The notes: generated by a model not told the origin, from the sequence alone. A stretch of 64,000 bases of DNA from Ceratothoa steindachneri (GCA_963969495.1 OZ018321.1:137965185-138029184); one strand, 5' to 3'. Numbered from the stretch's first letter, positions 43,229-55,261 are shown. Made by a program: numbers and translations.

Positions 43229-46200
43229 TCATCCCCCAACCTTCATATGCCTCACAAAATATACAACATTCATACAAATAACAAAATCTTTAGCATACCT
43301 TTTAAAATCACTCAAACACTCAGGCCATTCATTAAAATCAACATGCGTCATTACACACCTCTTCAACTCACTGACAAAAGGACACATCTCTTGCATCTCT
43401 AGAATATCATCATCACTTAAAATCTCATTCTCATCATCCATGACCAATTCAATCATACCACAAAATTTTACAACATTCTTCACACACTCATTCAACCTCA
43501 TCAGCTCATATTCACCTTCATAACACAATCCTTATCAGCATCCAAAGACAAATCATTCAATCTCATAAAGTCCACACCAAGCAAGAAACAACATGGCATT
43601 GGCTCATCTTTCAGAATCACAAAATCATGCTTCATATTCACACCACTGCCCAAACTCACTCTCAGACTAACCTGTTTCCATGCCACTATCATTCCATTCC
43701 CCAATCCACTTATCCCTAACTTTACAGGCTTACACTCCTAACATCTAAATTCATCATACTTACTCAGAATCCTCTCATTCACTAACGACACTTGCTCACC
43801 AGTATCAATCAAACCACATAAGAACCTTTCACCAACTTTCACTCTCGCTTCCATTATATCAGGTCCACCATGTTTGCAGTACACAGAAGGAACAATCACA
43901 CCGACATCTACGCCGTCATCAAATTCCACATCATCACTCACCACACACTCATTCTTCTCTCTCATATATGAACACTTTTCAATCAGCCAATTGTAATGCA
44001 CACTGCTCAAACACTGCAGATGCACCACATTAGCATTCAAACCCTTCATCTTCTCATCTTTTTACACAATCGGCCTCTCACCACTAAAGTGCACATAAAC
44101 AATCACTCCATACAAATGACTCACTAAAATTAACACTTCGTGAAATGGCGGGAACCCTGGCATACACATCACTCTAAATTCTTTCAAGTTCCACACCCTC
44201 GCCATACCAATACTTTCAGGCTTCCTACATACTTCACTCATTACCTCTTTCCTTAAGTCATCCACACAATCTGGCACTCTCACATCTACTCCATCACTCT
44301 TCAAATCTTGCAAACCATTCCATACACTCTTAAACAAGGAATCTCCACTACCCTTACTCTCCTTTCCATTCTTAATCCCTTTTGGCAAATACTCAGGATC
44401 ACTCACTCCATACACATTTTCATCATTCGTACCAGGATACCTTGATATCAAATCAGCCACTCCATCTGTTCACCAGGCACATATTCAATCACAGTCAAAA
44501 TCACTCAAATCTTCCAAAGTCCTCGCAATCCTACTATTAGTCCATTTCATACGTTGCAAATACACAAGAGGTTGGTGATCTGTTTTGATCACATAGCTCA
44601 CATCATACAAAAATGGACGCAACACTTTCAAACAATACCTTATCGCAGCCAACTATCACTCCACAGTCGAATACTTTCGCTTTGCCGCATTCATAGCCTT
44701 GAATACATACCCAATTATTCGCCTGACATTCTCTCCCTTCAAACACTGATCTTGCATCAGAAAACCTCCCATACAGTACCCAGTTGCATCCGTATACAAT
44801 TCAAGCATCTTAGCATTCACACTATAGTCTGGGTAGGACAATTCAACATCTTCAGCTGCTGCCTCTTTCAGTCTCTCATACGCTTCATTCATCTTAACAG
44901 TCCACTTAACAATCGTACTACCTTTCTTGCCCATCCACTCAGTCAAAGGCTTACTTACACCCAAACAATCATGTATAAACTTTCGCTGAAACTCAATCAA
45001 ACCCAGAAACGACTTCAGCTGCTTTACAGTCACCAGTTTGGGAAACATTCGCATCTTTTCAACATACTTTGGCTACTTTCATAACCCATTCTCACTCACC
45101 ATATGCCCAAGGAATTCCACTTCTTTCACAAACCATTTACACTTCACTACTTTCACCTTCACACCAACACTCTCCAACATTCTCAACACATCATTCACCA
45201 ATCTCATATGCTCCTCAAAACTCTCAGTCATAATCAAAATATCATCTATAAACACAATCACATTCTTACCTGCCTTAGCCAACCCAAAACTGAGGTTCCA
45301 GAACTGATAATGCATTTTTGTAGAAGAAAAGGCAGTCACTGGCCGGCACTCCTCAGCAATGGCTATCTGGTAATATCCCCATACCAAATCCAGCTTTGTA
45401 AACCACTTCATCTCATGCATACTATACACACATTCAGATACCACACACATTGGAAACCTTTCATTCACCTTTCGATAATCCACACACAGATGCAATCTTC
45501 CATCTGGCTTACGTACAGGCACAATTGGACTATTACATGCACTCTCACTTTCTTCAATCCCCCCCAATCGTTCTAATTCCACACACTGCTCCTCAATCTC
45601 ATCAGCAACCAGATGAGGGAAATGGGGTGTCCTCCTTCAGGATAATCTTGAATTCCGGAAGCTTTGCAACCATGAAATCCAGATCACCCTTACTGAGGAC
45701 CCCCTTTGGTTCAAACAACATTCGATACACATCCTCCTTTTGGATTCAGTCAAACATCCATCCAATTCCACCATCCTTCCCACTTCATTATACGTCCATT
45801 CACACATCTTTTCATTCGCAACATTTACCCTGACATCTCCAACTTGGATCCCTCTCACCTGCCCTTTCACTCTGGGGTCTGCCTGCACACATACAAAAGG
45901 ATCATTCATTCTCATCAAGCCATCAAACACACAAGCAACACGCCTTACCTTATAACACACATCCTTTCCATCCAATATCACGGTGTTCTCACCCATATTG
46001 AAACTCACTCTAACAGACACCCTTTTACCATTCACAAGCCTTACACTCTCCATAGCAGTCACCTCAATACCGATAAACACACTCCTACATACAACTTATA
46101 CACCCCATTTTTACCAATCTTTCTCTCAATCCGATCACTCACAGGATGCACAACCATACGGTTCACTTTCATAAAATCATACCCCAAAATCACACCATAC

Positions 46201-46521
46201 TCACTACTCACCTTATCAATCAGAGAATTAACACTCATTCATCAACATACCATGCATTCGAACAGCTGACCTTATCATTGCAATCACAGGCACTCTCCTA
46301 ATACCAATCCCTACCAAACTACCCTTACACTCAGAAAGGAGGGCTTTATCACTCACCTTGTCGTACACATCCTTATACACCAAGCTCATCTTGCATCCAG
46401 AATCTATCAGAGCTAAACACTCAATCCCATTCAATTCCATCTTCACACTCAGACACTCATACTTCCTACCAGACAGCACTTTCACACTAGACAGACTTAC
46501 CAACACATTACTCGCACTCAT
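43229..46521 (-). pseudogene. Gypsy 2 pol remnants: PR, RT, RNase H, second PR, integrase start
   Basis: From 46521 down: first retropepsin (LALIDSGCKMSLV), RT pieces (45582-45079, LHLCVDYRKVNE and the catalytic FIDDILIM), RNase H (45054-44656, YTDATGYCMGG), linker, second retropepsin start (44049-43738, CGLIDTGEQVSLV) and its second half (43704-43501, LLGVDFMRLND). The first part of the pre-integrase region ends the series (43528-43229). Frames change at least eight times. The order confirms that the second protease-like domain lies between RNase H and integrase in two independent copies. Confidence 0.82.
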
Positions 46522-46527
46522 GCACCC

Positions 46528-46569
46528 AGAGGATACTTCACCAGGTTCCCTCTTACAATTCAGTTTCCC
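46528..46569 (-). promoter_or_regulatory. Gypsy 2 -1 frameshift signal, conserved
   Basis: On the minus strand GGGAAAC (46563-46569) is followed by TGA. After a 9-base spacer, AGAGGGAAC (46545-46553) can pair with GTATCCTCT (46528-46536), with one mismatch. It has the same layout as at 22411-22452. Confidence 0.7.
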
Positions 46570-47502
46570 GCTTCAGACTTTCCATTCACACCTTGCGCCC
46601 TCAGCCTAATCTAACACTTTTCATTCAAATGTCCTTCCATCGCACAATAACTACATACATTCCTCTGGTTATGACACATCATCACATAATGACCAGCCTT
46701 TCCACAATTACCACAAGCATACTTCATACTTGCTCCAGCAGTTGCTCCACCATTCAACTTCGGACAATCTTTCTTTAAATGGCCATTTCTTTACATTCAA
46801 AGCACTCTTTTACACTTTCCTGGCAATCCTTTATCATATGCCCCTTCTTACCATACCCAAAACATGCACCAGACATCCACCTACATTCAGCAAACATATG
46901 ACCTTTCCTTCCACACCTACGACATTCCACAATCTTTCTCACCCCATTTGGTCTCTCATTTGCTGGGACATACCTCAGTTGCTCCCTCATATACCCATTC
47001 ATGCACTTACCACTCATCTGGCCCCTTCCATTTGTCCATCCTCCTTTTGCCCATCCAGCTTGCCAGTCCAGGAAGTTTGACATCACTCCAGCTGGCGCAG
47101 CTGACAAACTGCTGGGGTGGAGGAAAGCTCCTGGGCTTCTTACCCCCAACATTTACACTATACCATCTATCCTCGTCTAAATCACTTTCCTCATCAAATT
47201 GCACATCTTCCAACAGTTCCAACACATCGCCCCACATCAATCGTTCACCTGTCAGCCTCATTCTCTCCTTTCTTTTCCCATTCAGCCATTCACTTACCTT
47301 TTGTGGGAACGTATCCAGGAATTTTCTTATCAATGGTTTACATTGTCACATCATCATCAACATACTCTCAAGCCTATGTGCATACATGTTCAGACTTTCA
47401 CTCTTCCCCATTCGAGCCTTCTCAAATTCATTCACCCTTTTACACTTCACAAACTCTTTCATTTGTTTCACCTGCTCAATCAATCTCCTTCACCACATCA
47501 TA

Positions 47503-48835
47503 CAGTGTGCGCAAAGGAAATGTTAACCTCTTAAACGCAATGGAAATGTTAACTCGAATTTTGCAGTTAACTTTTTTACCGCGTTCCCGCCATATAGGTA
47601 GTGGGAGGAGCTTGGTATGACGCATGTACCTGCAGCCAGGGCTTTCTCGTAACTTCCAGCCAGGCTCAGTTTAAGTGTGCTCACAGAGCTCAGACAGTGT
47701 ACATCTGTGTTACGCAGCCCCACAGACCGCATCTTTTTCACCTTTCAGCTGACTTTGACGCCCTACCAGACACCACCATACCATCGCAATGGGGCATAGC
47801 AAGCTGACAATGGAGGAGAAGTCCCATGCCCTAACCCTAATGGAGCAGGAAGTGCCAGTAAAGCGTGTAGCTGCCAATCTGAACGTGAGCTGTGTGTCAC
47901 TCTTTAAGCTCAAAAAAGCAGCCACCACACTCCCTCCCGGCACAGCACCGCACTGCCTCGCACACCTGGCTCTGGGGGCAAGAAAACAACTGCTCAGACT
48001 GACAAGGTTTTGCTACACGAGATGAAGTAGAACCCTTCGATAACAGTGGTTAAATTGAAGGGAAAACATCCTGACTTGCTCCACAACATCGCTACTCATG
48101 CGATCCAGCACCGGCTACAAAAAGGCCTGGGTTTGCCCTGCCGCCGTGCCGCCAAGAAACCGCTGCTGACAGAGGGTATGAAGAAAAAATGGCTAGCTTT
48201 TGCGAAGAAATATCCAGATTGGACACCAGAGCAGTTTTCAGCTCATCGGGGGTGGCTCGAAAGTGGTGCAGCGGCCCAGTGATGTGAGCAGATATGACCA
48301 CCGCTACACTGTGAAGACCGTGAAGCACCCCGATGGTGTCATGGTTTGGGGATGCTTCAGTGGGAAGAAGGGCAGGGGTGGTCTCTATTTCCTCCCCAAG
48401 AACGTCACCATGAAGGGAAATAATTACATTGAGGTTTTGGAGGAACATCTGCTCCATTTCTACACTCTCCATGGCTGCAACTTTTTTATGCACAATGGCA
48501 CCCCTACACACAAGGTAACTCACCTGACTTAAACCCCATAGAGAATGCCTGGAACAAAATGAAAAATGAAGTTGCTAAGTCCCGGCCCACCTCGATCCCC
48601 GCCCTGAAGGAGACGCTCATTAAGCTGTGGGTGGCAATGGACGGCTCCTACTTTGAGAATCTTGCATCATCCAGCCCAAGAGGGTCCAGGAGGTGTTGAA
48701 GACCCGTGGGAACATGACAAAGTACTAAATGTAAAGAAATGTAAGTAAAATGACCCAATAAAACAAACTTGAAATGTACTTTTGTGCTTAATTATCCCCA
48801 AATTCTTAATGTTAACATTTCCTTTGCGGCCACTG
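47503..48835 (+). mobile_element. Tc1/mariner element 2, inserted in gypsy 2 gag
   Basis: 1333 bp, flanked by TA on both sides. The ends are CAGTGTGCGCAAAGG and, reversed, CAGTGGCCGCAAAGG, continuing through GTTAAC, so about 23 of 25 positions match. Removing it restores the alignment of gypsy 2 to gypsy 1. Confidence 0.88.
47789..48718 (+). pseudogene. Tc1-type transposase, several frameshifts
   Basis: Plus-strand pieces in order. The N-terminal helix-turn-helix (LTMEEKSHALTLMEQEVPVK, VAANLNVSCVSLFKL) is at 47795-48025. A middle piece (RRAAKKPLLTEGMKKKWLAF) is near 48150-48210. DDE-domain parts follow: HPDGVMVWGCFSG near 48328, FFMHNGTPTHK near 48483 where the second Asp reads Asn, and DLNPIENAWNKMK near 48528. 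It is inactive: broken in at least four places, and a catalytic residue appears lost. Confidence 0.8.
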
Positions 48836-49249
48836 TACCTCGGTTCCCCACACTTGTATCACGTGGAAAAACTCTAATACTTTTCCATCCAAACATTCCC
48901 CCCAAAACATTCATCCAGTATCGCTTATTCTCCGGGTACTTGAGCTTGGAATATCTCTCAAATTCCCCAAAGACTTCTTCCACACTTTTCCCACCATGCA
49001 ACCTAAATTTATCTACCTTTGGCACTTCCCTTATCAAAATACCCTTTCCCACATTCACTCTCACTCCTACCAATCATACCATCACTCTCTCCTTCATTCG
49101 AGTACAATGAGTCTACATGCTTCCCTCTCACCTTCCGATCCTTCCCCTTTGACCCAGTCTTCCTTATTCTCTTCCATTCTCTGTCCTTCCTATCACTCAC
49201 AATCATCCTATCCTCTCTAAATTCACACACACACTCCGTTTGATCCCAT

Positions 49250-49347
49250 TATTAGGCTTCTTTGTACGATTTGTTTATTAGGCCTCTTTGTATCATTTAT
49301 ATATTCTCTCTAGTTTATAGATAAATTATTGGTTGGTGATAGGATTG
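49250..49347 (+). repeat. Inverted gypsy 2 LTR fragment
   Basis: 98 bp that is the near-exact reverse complement of 42931-43028. It lies directly against the 5' (right) end of the minus-strand gypsy 2 body, in the wrong orientation for its 5' LTR. Confidence 0.8.
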
Positions 49348-50545
49348 GTGATGGGAAATAGTTTTATCTCCGATATTGGCATGTCTCTTCATGGAATATT
49401 TTGAGACTGAACTCCTTCCCACAATTTCTCCCCCTAACTTTATATGGTTAAGGTACATTGACGATGTATTTTCTGTATGGCCTAATGGCCATGATTTTGA
49501 TACCTTTTTTTAATAATTTGAATAATTTGCATGCCTCCATCAAATTTAAATATGAATGGGAATATGATAATAGATTACCCTTTTTAGATGTCCTCATTAA
49601 TAAAGATCACCATGAATTAAAACTTGACATGTATAGGAAACCAACCCACTTGAATGCCTATATACATTATTTTTCGTTTCACGATAATACTGTTAAAAAA
49701 TCGGTAATTTCTAACCTTTTCCTTAGAGCATACAAAATATGTCATCCTTCCTATTTAGATGAAGAAATTGTCATTATCAGGACCATTTTTTCTAATTTGT
49801 ATTACCCGAATTGGTTCATATCGTCTGCCCATTTTGCAGCTAGGAAAACATTCTATGGTAATAAGCCTTCCCGCACTAACGACTTCAACAAATGTATAAC
49901 ATTGCCATTTAATAATAAATTAAATAGTTTAAGGGACATATTTGGAAAAGCGGGTATTAATCTAGCCTTTAAATATAATAATTCCTTAAACCAATTGATG
50001 ATGGACAGGAAACCCAAAGAACATCATAACATAGGAGTATATGCAATACCATGCAACGATTGCCATAAAGTTTATATAGGGGAAACGGGGAGAAATCTAG
50101 ACAAGAGATTGTACGAACACAAAAGAGATATTAGATTGGGCAGCGAAAGCAGTGGAATATTTTGCCATGTTAGAGACAAGAATCATACGATCGATTTCAA
50201 TGGAAGTAAAATGGTATTTAAATCGGCTAACTATGTTAAGAGAAGAATCGTAGAATCAAGCTTGATATCGTCAGTTCCTAATTTAAATCTATCTGAGGGT
50301 CAATTTTCTTTTAATCCTGTAATAAGAAAGCATATAAACAAAATAGTTAAATGTCAGCCCTTCAATATGTTTAGGCCTAACCCCCCCCCAGATTAGCCAC
50401 AAGTAGGGGATTGGGGGAAAAAAAAGAGGGGATCTTGTGTTATGCTTATATGCACTTCTCATATATTTTCTACCCAGTGTCAGTTGAAAAAGGGTGTGAG
50501 ATACACCGAAACTGTTCTGAATTAAATTGTCTTCGGAGAATGTGG
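49348..50545 (+). mobile_element. Penelope-like element, 5'-truncated
   Basis: A plus-strand fragment with the end of the RT, the linker, the GIY-YIG endonuclease and a 3' region with two nested stems (50481-50514). It is truncated at the left against the LTR fragment. A 69-bp (TA)n lies just beyond. Confidence 0.85.
49356..50396 (+). pseudogene. Penelope RT (C-terminal part) and GIY-YIG endonuclease
   Basis: RT palm remnants lie at about 49354-49480 (ISDIGMSL, then FIWLRYIDDVFSVWPNG with catalytic YIDD), broken by two frameshifts near 49390-49515. From 49515 the frame is open to 50396: YEWEYDNRLPFLDVLI, YRKPTHLNAYIHY and the CCHH-like linker region. The GIY-YIG domain follows (IGVYAIPCNDCHKVYIGETG, then RLYEHKRDIR and SGIFCHVRDKNHTIDF), ending MFRPNPPPD. 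GIY-YIG fused to RT defines Penelope-like elements. The RT start is missing, so this copy is not autonomous. Confidence 0.88.
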
Positions 50546-50586
50546 TTTAATTCCTCATCTTTTCTTGCGATATTGCATTAATTTTC

Positions 50587-50588
<2 letters not shown>

Positions 50589-50657
<69 letters not shown>
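50589..50657. repeat. (TA)n microsatellite
   Basis: A 69-bp uninterrupted TA run downstream of the Penelope fragment. Confidence 0.95.
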
Positions 50658-50659
<2 letters not shown>

Positions 50660-50660
50660 G

Positions 50661-51067
50661 AAAAGGCCAATCGAAAGATAGTTTTTGGCTATCAGAGAAA
50701 ATACTTATTTTAAGTGTTACCTTCTCGTATGTGAGAAAAGCTCCTTCTGAGGGTTTTGAGGAAGATTGTATATGCCAAAAATAGCTTTTAACCGTATAAT
50801 TAATTGCATTACTGCAATCATTTTTCTCAATTCATAGCGTCTGACAAAAATGGAGAAAAACAAATTTTCCATTCTCTTCGATAAGCAGGGTTGATATTTG
50901 AAAAGGCCAATTGAAAGATAGTTTTTCGGCTATCTGAGAAAATGCTATTTTAAGAGTTACCTTCTCGTGTATGTGAGAAGAGCTCCTTCCGAGGGCTTTG
51001 AGGAAGACTGTGTTTGCCAAAAAGAGCCTTTTAACCACATAATTAATTGCGTTACTGCAATAATTTT
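50661..51067. repeat. Two direct copies of a 165-bp sequence
   Basis: 50661-50825 and 50901-51067 are clearly related (AAAAGGCCAAT, GAAAGATAGTTTTT, TTACCTTCTCGT, ATAATTAATTGC in order), offset by 240 bp. Their nature is unknown. Confidence 0.8.
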
Positions 51068-51080
51068 TTAAATTAGCACT

Positions 51081-51563
51081 CTGTGATGAGAATAAATTAT
51101 TTATATGTAACATCACCACCGATGACAAAATCCCTTTTGTATAAGACTTTCCCTTACACAAACACACACGCCTTTCGCCATCCGCCTTGAAGCAATGCAC
51201 AGATTCACTTGTGCACATCATTGTTTCAGATAAAGGTCAGTCATATTTCCTCTCCCACTTATTCTCTACAAACAGTCCATACAAGAGTAGGTCCTAATTT
51301 CTGTTCCTTCTCTCATTACAGACCCCAAAACAACATTCTATCATAGTCATGTACTTACATAATTATAATTACAGATTCATAGTTGCTCAATTACCTATTT
51401 ATATACATACCTATACACCTGTGAACACACAATTTTCATCACATGATTTCAAAATATTAACTTTCCAAATGTATAACTTGTATTCCATTTCAACTTAAAA
51501 TCATTTATACATCCTTTATTATTTTCTGTATAGCATTCAAATTGTATTCCTTAAATATCATCT
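51081..51563 (-). mobile_element. 5'-truncated RTE copy (3' UTR only)
   Basis: About 480 bp matching 35500-35977 with the same endpoint CTGTGATGAGA, but without coding sequence. It is best explained as a severely 5'-truncated insertion. Confidence 0.65.
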
Positions 51564-53679
51564 GTGTTACTCAATTCAATTTCTGTATAAAAATAACTTT
51601 AATCCGATTCATTCTTGTAAAATTTAATATATTCTATTTTTGCTTCTCTATCTGTTCATTGCATTCCCTTTAGCTTGAGAGTTCCAATCTGCATTAAGCT
51701 TAAACCGCATGATCAGTCCACATTGCTTCAATCCAAGCCAAAAATTAAATTATGCATGTACTGTCTATTGCGTCATTATCAAAGGCATTCATGGAATAGT
51801 TAGCCACACTGCATAAGTGACAGTCCTCAATCTTTATTTAGCATCCCAACCCAATCTTTGGCAGCAGATTTTCTGAGTTGATTTGGCTGGCCTACCTTCA
51901 CTCATAAATTGGAGAACTGTCGCTGCTGGCCATTTAGGTGAATCTGGCTCCACCTGCTTCCCAGCAAATTGTGTAAGGGAAGAGGGGGGCACCCCGAGAC
52001 ACTCAAGCAGAAGCCAGGGTCAGTTTGAAACATGTCTCACCCAATTATTTCCCATTTCCTTCTCTAGATTAAGAGGATCTGAAAACTGGTTTTTGTACCA
52101 AACGAAAGTCTGTAATCGGAGCATCGTTTGAGTCACAAACAGTGAAAAGAGTGTGGAAGATAGAATGTATCCCGCGACGGCATGAGGTAGCCAGTCAGGT
52201 CCTCAAGCCTGGCAAAAGGTTGACGAGTCATTGAAAAAGGGTTCTGATAGGGAGGGGGAAGTATACTAACAATTTCCATAGCTTCCATCAGTTCTCAAGC
52301 CACTGAGAGGGCTTCCCTAATTTGCACTCAGGCTGGTAAGATGTGCAGCTTCTCTAGGTATAAAGTGTAATCACTACACAGCGTGGCCCCCTACAGGTAG
52401 AGATACTGGCTGTCAGATGAATATGGTATTTAACATTTCATTGGCATGAATGTTAATGGAATTTATGAGATTAGCTGTTGTTTAACTGTCTTGGTAAAGT
52501 AGGAGGTGCCAATTATCACAAGATTCAAGGAGAAAGTGTTAATTAGTACTATTCAAATGAGAGAGAATGAATTTTGTGTGGTAAATGGTGCAATAAGATG
52601 TATGATGTGTTATAAGATATAGGTTTCTGCAAAATACTTCCAACAATTTATAAATGATATGTTCAAGGAAGTTGTGAATCACACTGATGCATTCATTACT
52701 GAAGCGAGTGGAAACTGTGGATAGATTGCATCAGGAACCATTGCGCATATACATGTATAGATAATTAAATACTCTCATTCGCATCCTCATCCTTAGTGCC
52801 AGTTGGAAGATAATAATCTAATAACTCAAGAGTTGTTCAACCCCTGAACTAGCCAGCTACTTTATTGATTTGCCATGAGCAAAAGGCAGTAGTTTCCTGT
52901 TAAGCACAACTCCGGAGCTGCTTGGAACAGTCGGAGTGAATATACCACATGTGCAAAGTGAAATTAAGGTAAAGGAACAAGGCTGGTCAAACAATTGTTT
53001 CACATCATACCTCTATGTTCCTATATTACTACCGAGATAAAAGAATTTATTCTCTCACTATCATCCATTGACCCCAAATTCATGGCAATGGAAGGCCAGA
53101 GGTTATAAACTATTATAACAGCATAAATAGTATAGTTGATACCTTTAACAAGGTGTGTTCCAACTATAGATGCAGCCAAAGAAGAAAGTAGCTTTTGTGT
53201 ATGTTCTTTGGCATTCTCATTGCTGCATCTGTGAACTCATGGGTCATTTACTTAAGCAACAAACCAAGAAATTGCCAAAATCGAGATTCGTCTGGTATTT
53301 ATTTATGCATGACATTACTGTGATAGAACGGTTTGAGGACACTTAAGTTCAACCACTATCACATGTATTTAAAACCACGATGCTACCCACATGCATCTTC
53401 GCTTTGAAGCCTGGGGCCTTATCGCAGCCACCTGAGTCAATGTTTAAACAAGGAGGTTTATCTTCCCCCGTTCGCCCCATGCGCCGACCTCGCCAGATTG
53501 AGTTAGGCTTATGGGCAGATAAGGCATTTTTCTCAGGCTCGGCTGTGCATTCCCTCGAAGCCCCCACTCCATTGTCCCCACACGCCAAGGGGTGTCCCGA
53601 CTATTTATTTGCAAACTTTACCACTAAGATCAGATTGGAGATCCAGATTTTTGTCGCGAAACATCAAGTCCACAAGGCT
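51564..53679. other. RAE1 intron 1, mostly unassigned
   Basis: No host exon or element recognised. About 52310-52460 resembles 11035-11150. An imperfect hairpin lies at 53168-53230 (AGATGCAGC/GCTGCATCT and GCCAAAGAA/TTCTTTGGC). The GC content rises at 53380-53640, which may belong to an LTR or repeat that also holds the minisatellite. Confidence 0.4.
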
Positions 53680-54319
53680 TCCCCTATTGTTCAGAAAGAG
53701 AACAACATTAGAACAGCCATTGTTCTTTTGAGCCCGTTGACAAAAAACGGTTCTCACTCCCCCCTGTTGTTGAGAAAGAGAACAACGTTAGAACAGCCAT
53801 TGTTCTTTTGAGCCCATTGACAAGAAACGGTTCTCACCCTTCCCCTGTTGTTCAGAAAGAGAACAACGTTAGAACAGCCATTGTTCTTTTGAGCCCATTG
53901 ACAAGAAACGGTTCTCACCCTTCCCCTGTTGTTCAGAAAGAGAACAACGTTAGAACAGCCATTGTTCTTTTGAGCCCATTGACAAGAAACGGTTCTCACC
54001 CTTCCCCTGTTGTTCAGAAAGAGAACAACGTTAGAACAGCCATTGTTCGGTCGAGCCCGTTGACAAGAAACGGTTCTCACCCCCCCCCCCTGTTGTTCAG
54101 AAGAGAACAACGTGGAACAGCCATTGTTCGGTCGAGCCCGTTCCCCAAGAAACGGTTCTCACCCTTCCCCCTTGTTGTTCAGAAGAGAACATTAGAACAG
54201 CCATTGTTCTCAAGCCCATAGACAAGAGACGGTTCTCACCTCCCCCTGTTGTTCAGAAGAGAACAATGTAGAACAGCCATTGTTCTTCAAACCGTCCATC
54301 AAGAAACGGTTCTCATTCC
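53680..54319. repeat. Minisatellite, about eight units of 81 bp
   Basis: Unit starts (TTCAGAAAGAGAACAAC) fall at about 53690, 53770, 53850, 53931, 54012, 54095, 54177 and 54251. The central units are 81 bp and nearly identical; the outer ones are diverged with small indels. Each unit contains TTGTTC and GAACAA in alternating orientation, so it can fold into hairpins. As 81 is a multiple of three, both strands stay open across the central units. Confidence 0.92.
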
Positions 54320-54848
54320 CAAGACGCCACATCAGGATCATTTAATTCCCCCCCCCCCTTCGGCTGGAACTCGCCAGCGGACCAAAAATTCCTTCATGTC
54401 GCCTTCCTCTGCACAACAAGTATAATTACGTAAGCTGAACGTTACCTTTGAGTATTTAACCCTTTTGCCAACTCTATCCTGTGCTTTAAATGGTTTAGTG
54501 AACCATCTCATCCCTTTAATTTATATTTGTTTTACCTTTTTAAATCTCTTAATCCCCAGTTTAGCTCGATTTCCCACGACCCTTTCCAATTCTCTGTTTA
54601 TGTCAATATTTTCCGTTTTGTGTGTTGCTGATAGTTTTTATTAATAAAACTCTATTTTATTAATGATAGCAATATTATTATCCTTGAGCTCAGTTCCACT
54701 TCTTAAGCATATCGAAGATACATAATATCGGCCAGCCTAGACATCCACGCACTCTAAAGATAATTAAATAAGTTCCCTCAACGAATAGTTATATATGGTA
54801 TATCGTTGAGAGTCCATTCTACGACAATTACAATGAACTAATGCAGTC
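54320..54848. other. Unassigned sequence after the minisatellite
   Basis: AT-rich, with ATTAATAAAACTC near 54640, which could be a polyadenylation signal on the plus strand. No gene seen. It may be the other half of the repeat containing the minisatellite. Confidence 0.4.
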
Positions 54849-55214
54849 ATGGATTCAACAGAGGCTCCAACTACCTACCATCTCCAATGGATACTAGCTG
54901 AAAGCATTAAAGCTAAATCTCTCAGCAGCAGCCCCAGGCCGAAAAATTGGAAACTAAAATGAGATGTGCAAAATGCACAAGGAAGATATGTATACCATGA
55001 GTGCCACAAACCAGTCTTTGGGATACCTTCATACCCATTATGCCTTGATTTGGGTAGGGGCTGGCTCTCACCTGGCAACTACCTGCAGAGGTGCCAGTAT
55101 TTCAGGCAATTGCCTCCCACTGTTGAGAGAAAGAAACCCTTTCAATATTCTGCAAGGCATAGTCACTCAAAATACCCACTTTTTTATCATTTAGCCCCTC
55201 AACAGACAAGCTAA
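54849..55214 (+). pseudogene. Unidentified protein-coding remnant with one in-frame TGA
   Basis: From ATG 54849 the plus strand reads 37 codons (MDSTEAPTTYHLQWILAESI...), a TGA at 54960-54962, then 83 more codons to a stop at 55212-55214 (including YHECHKPVFGIPSYPLCLDL and PGNYLQRCQYFRQLPP). The composition looks like a real globular or fibrous protein: rich in Pro, Tyr, Cys and Arg, with no low-complexity sequence. I do not recognise the family. There are no splice signals at the TGA, so a processed retrocopy with one nonsense change is my preferred reading. It could also be chance, or an element-encoded ORF. Confidence 0.4.
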
Positions 55215-55261
55215 AATGTTTATTATAGGAACAGTAAAAGTAACCCTACAAAGAGAAAAAG

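Larger units (their letters stand above)
46610..49230 (-). pseudogene. Gypsy 2 gag remnants, split by Tc1
   Basis: Zinc knuckles lie near 46620-46950 (CRRCGRKGHMFAEC and CFGYGKKGHMIKDC, where one Cys is Tyr). The capsid-like region lies at 47007-47500 and resumes after the Tc1 element at 48838-49073 (GGKSVEEVFGEFERYSKLKY). The acidic N-terminal linker is at 49009-49230. Several frameshifts are present. Confidence 0.78.
42728..49247 (-). mobile_element. Ty3/gypsy element 2, older relative of gypsy 1
   Basis: A minus-strand relative of gypsy 1 with an LTR end at 42728 (TGTAGCGGGCC on the plus strand), remnants of pol (43229-46521), gag (46610-49230) and the conserved frameshift signal at 46528-46569. 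The integrase core and the C-terminal tail are deleted. It is split by a Tc1 element at 47503-48835. Instead of a 5' LTR in the expected orientation, the right flank has an LTR piece in the opposite orientation (49250-49347). It is inserted in another gypsy fragment that ends at 42727. Confidence 0.82.

Noticed and set aside
53680..54319. CRISPR-like array
   Set aside because: Units are contiguous 81-bp tandem copies without unique spacers, in an animal genome; it is a minisatellite.
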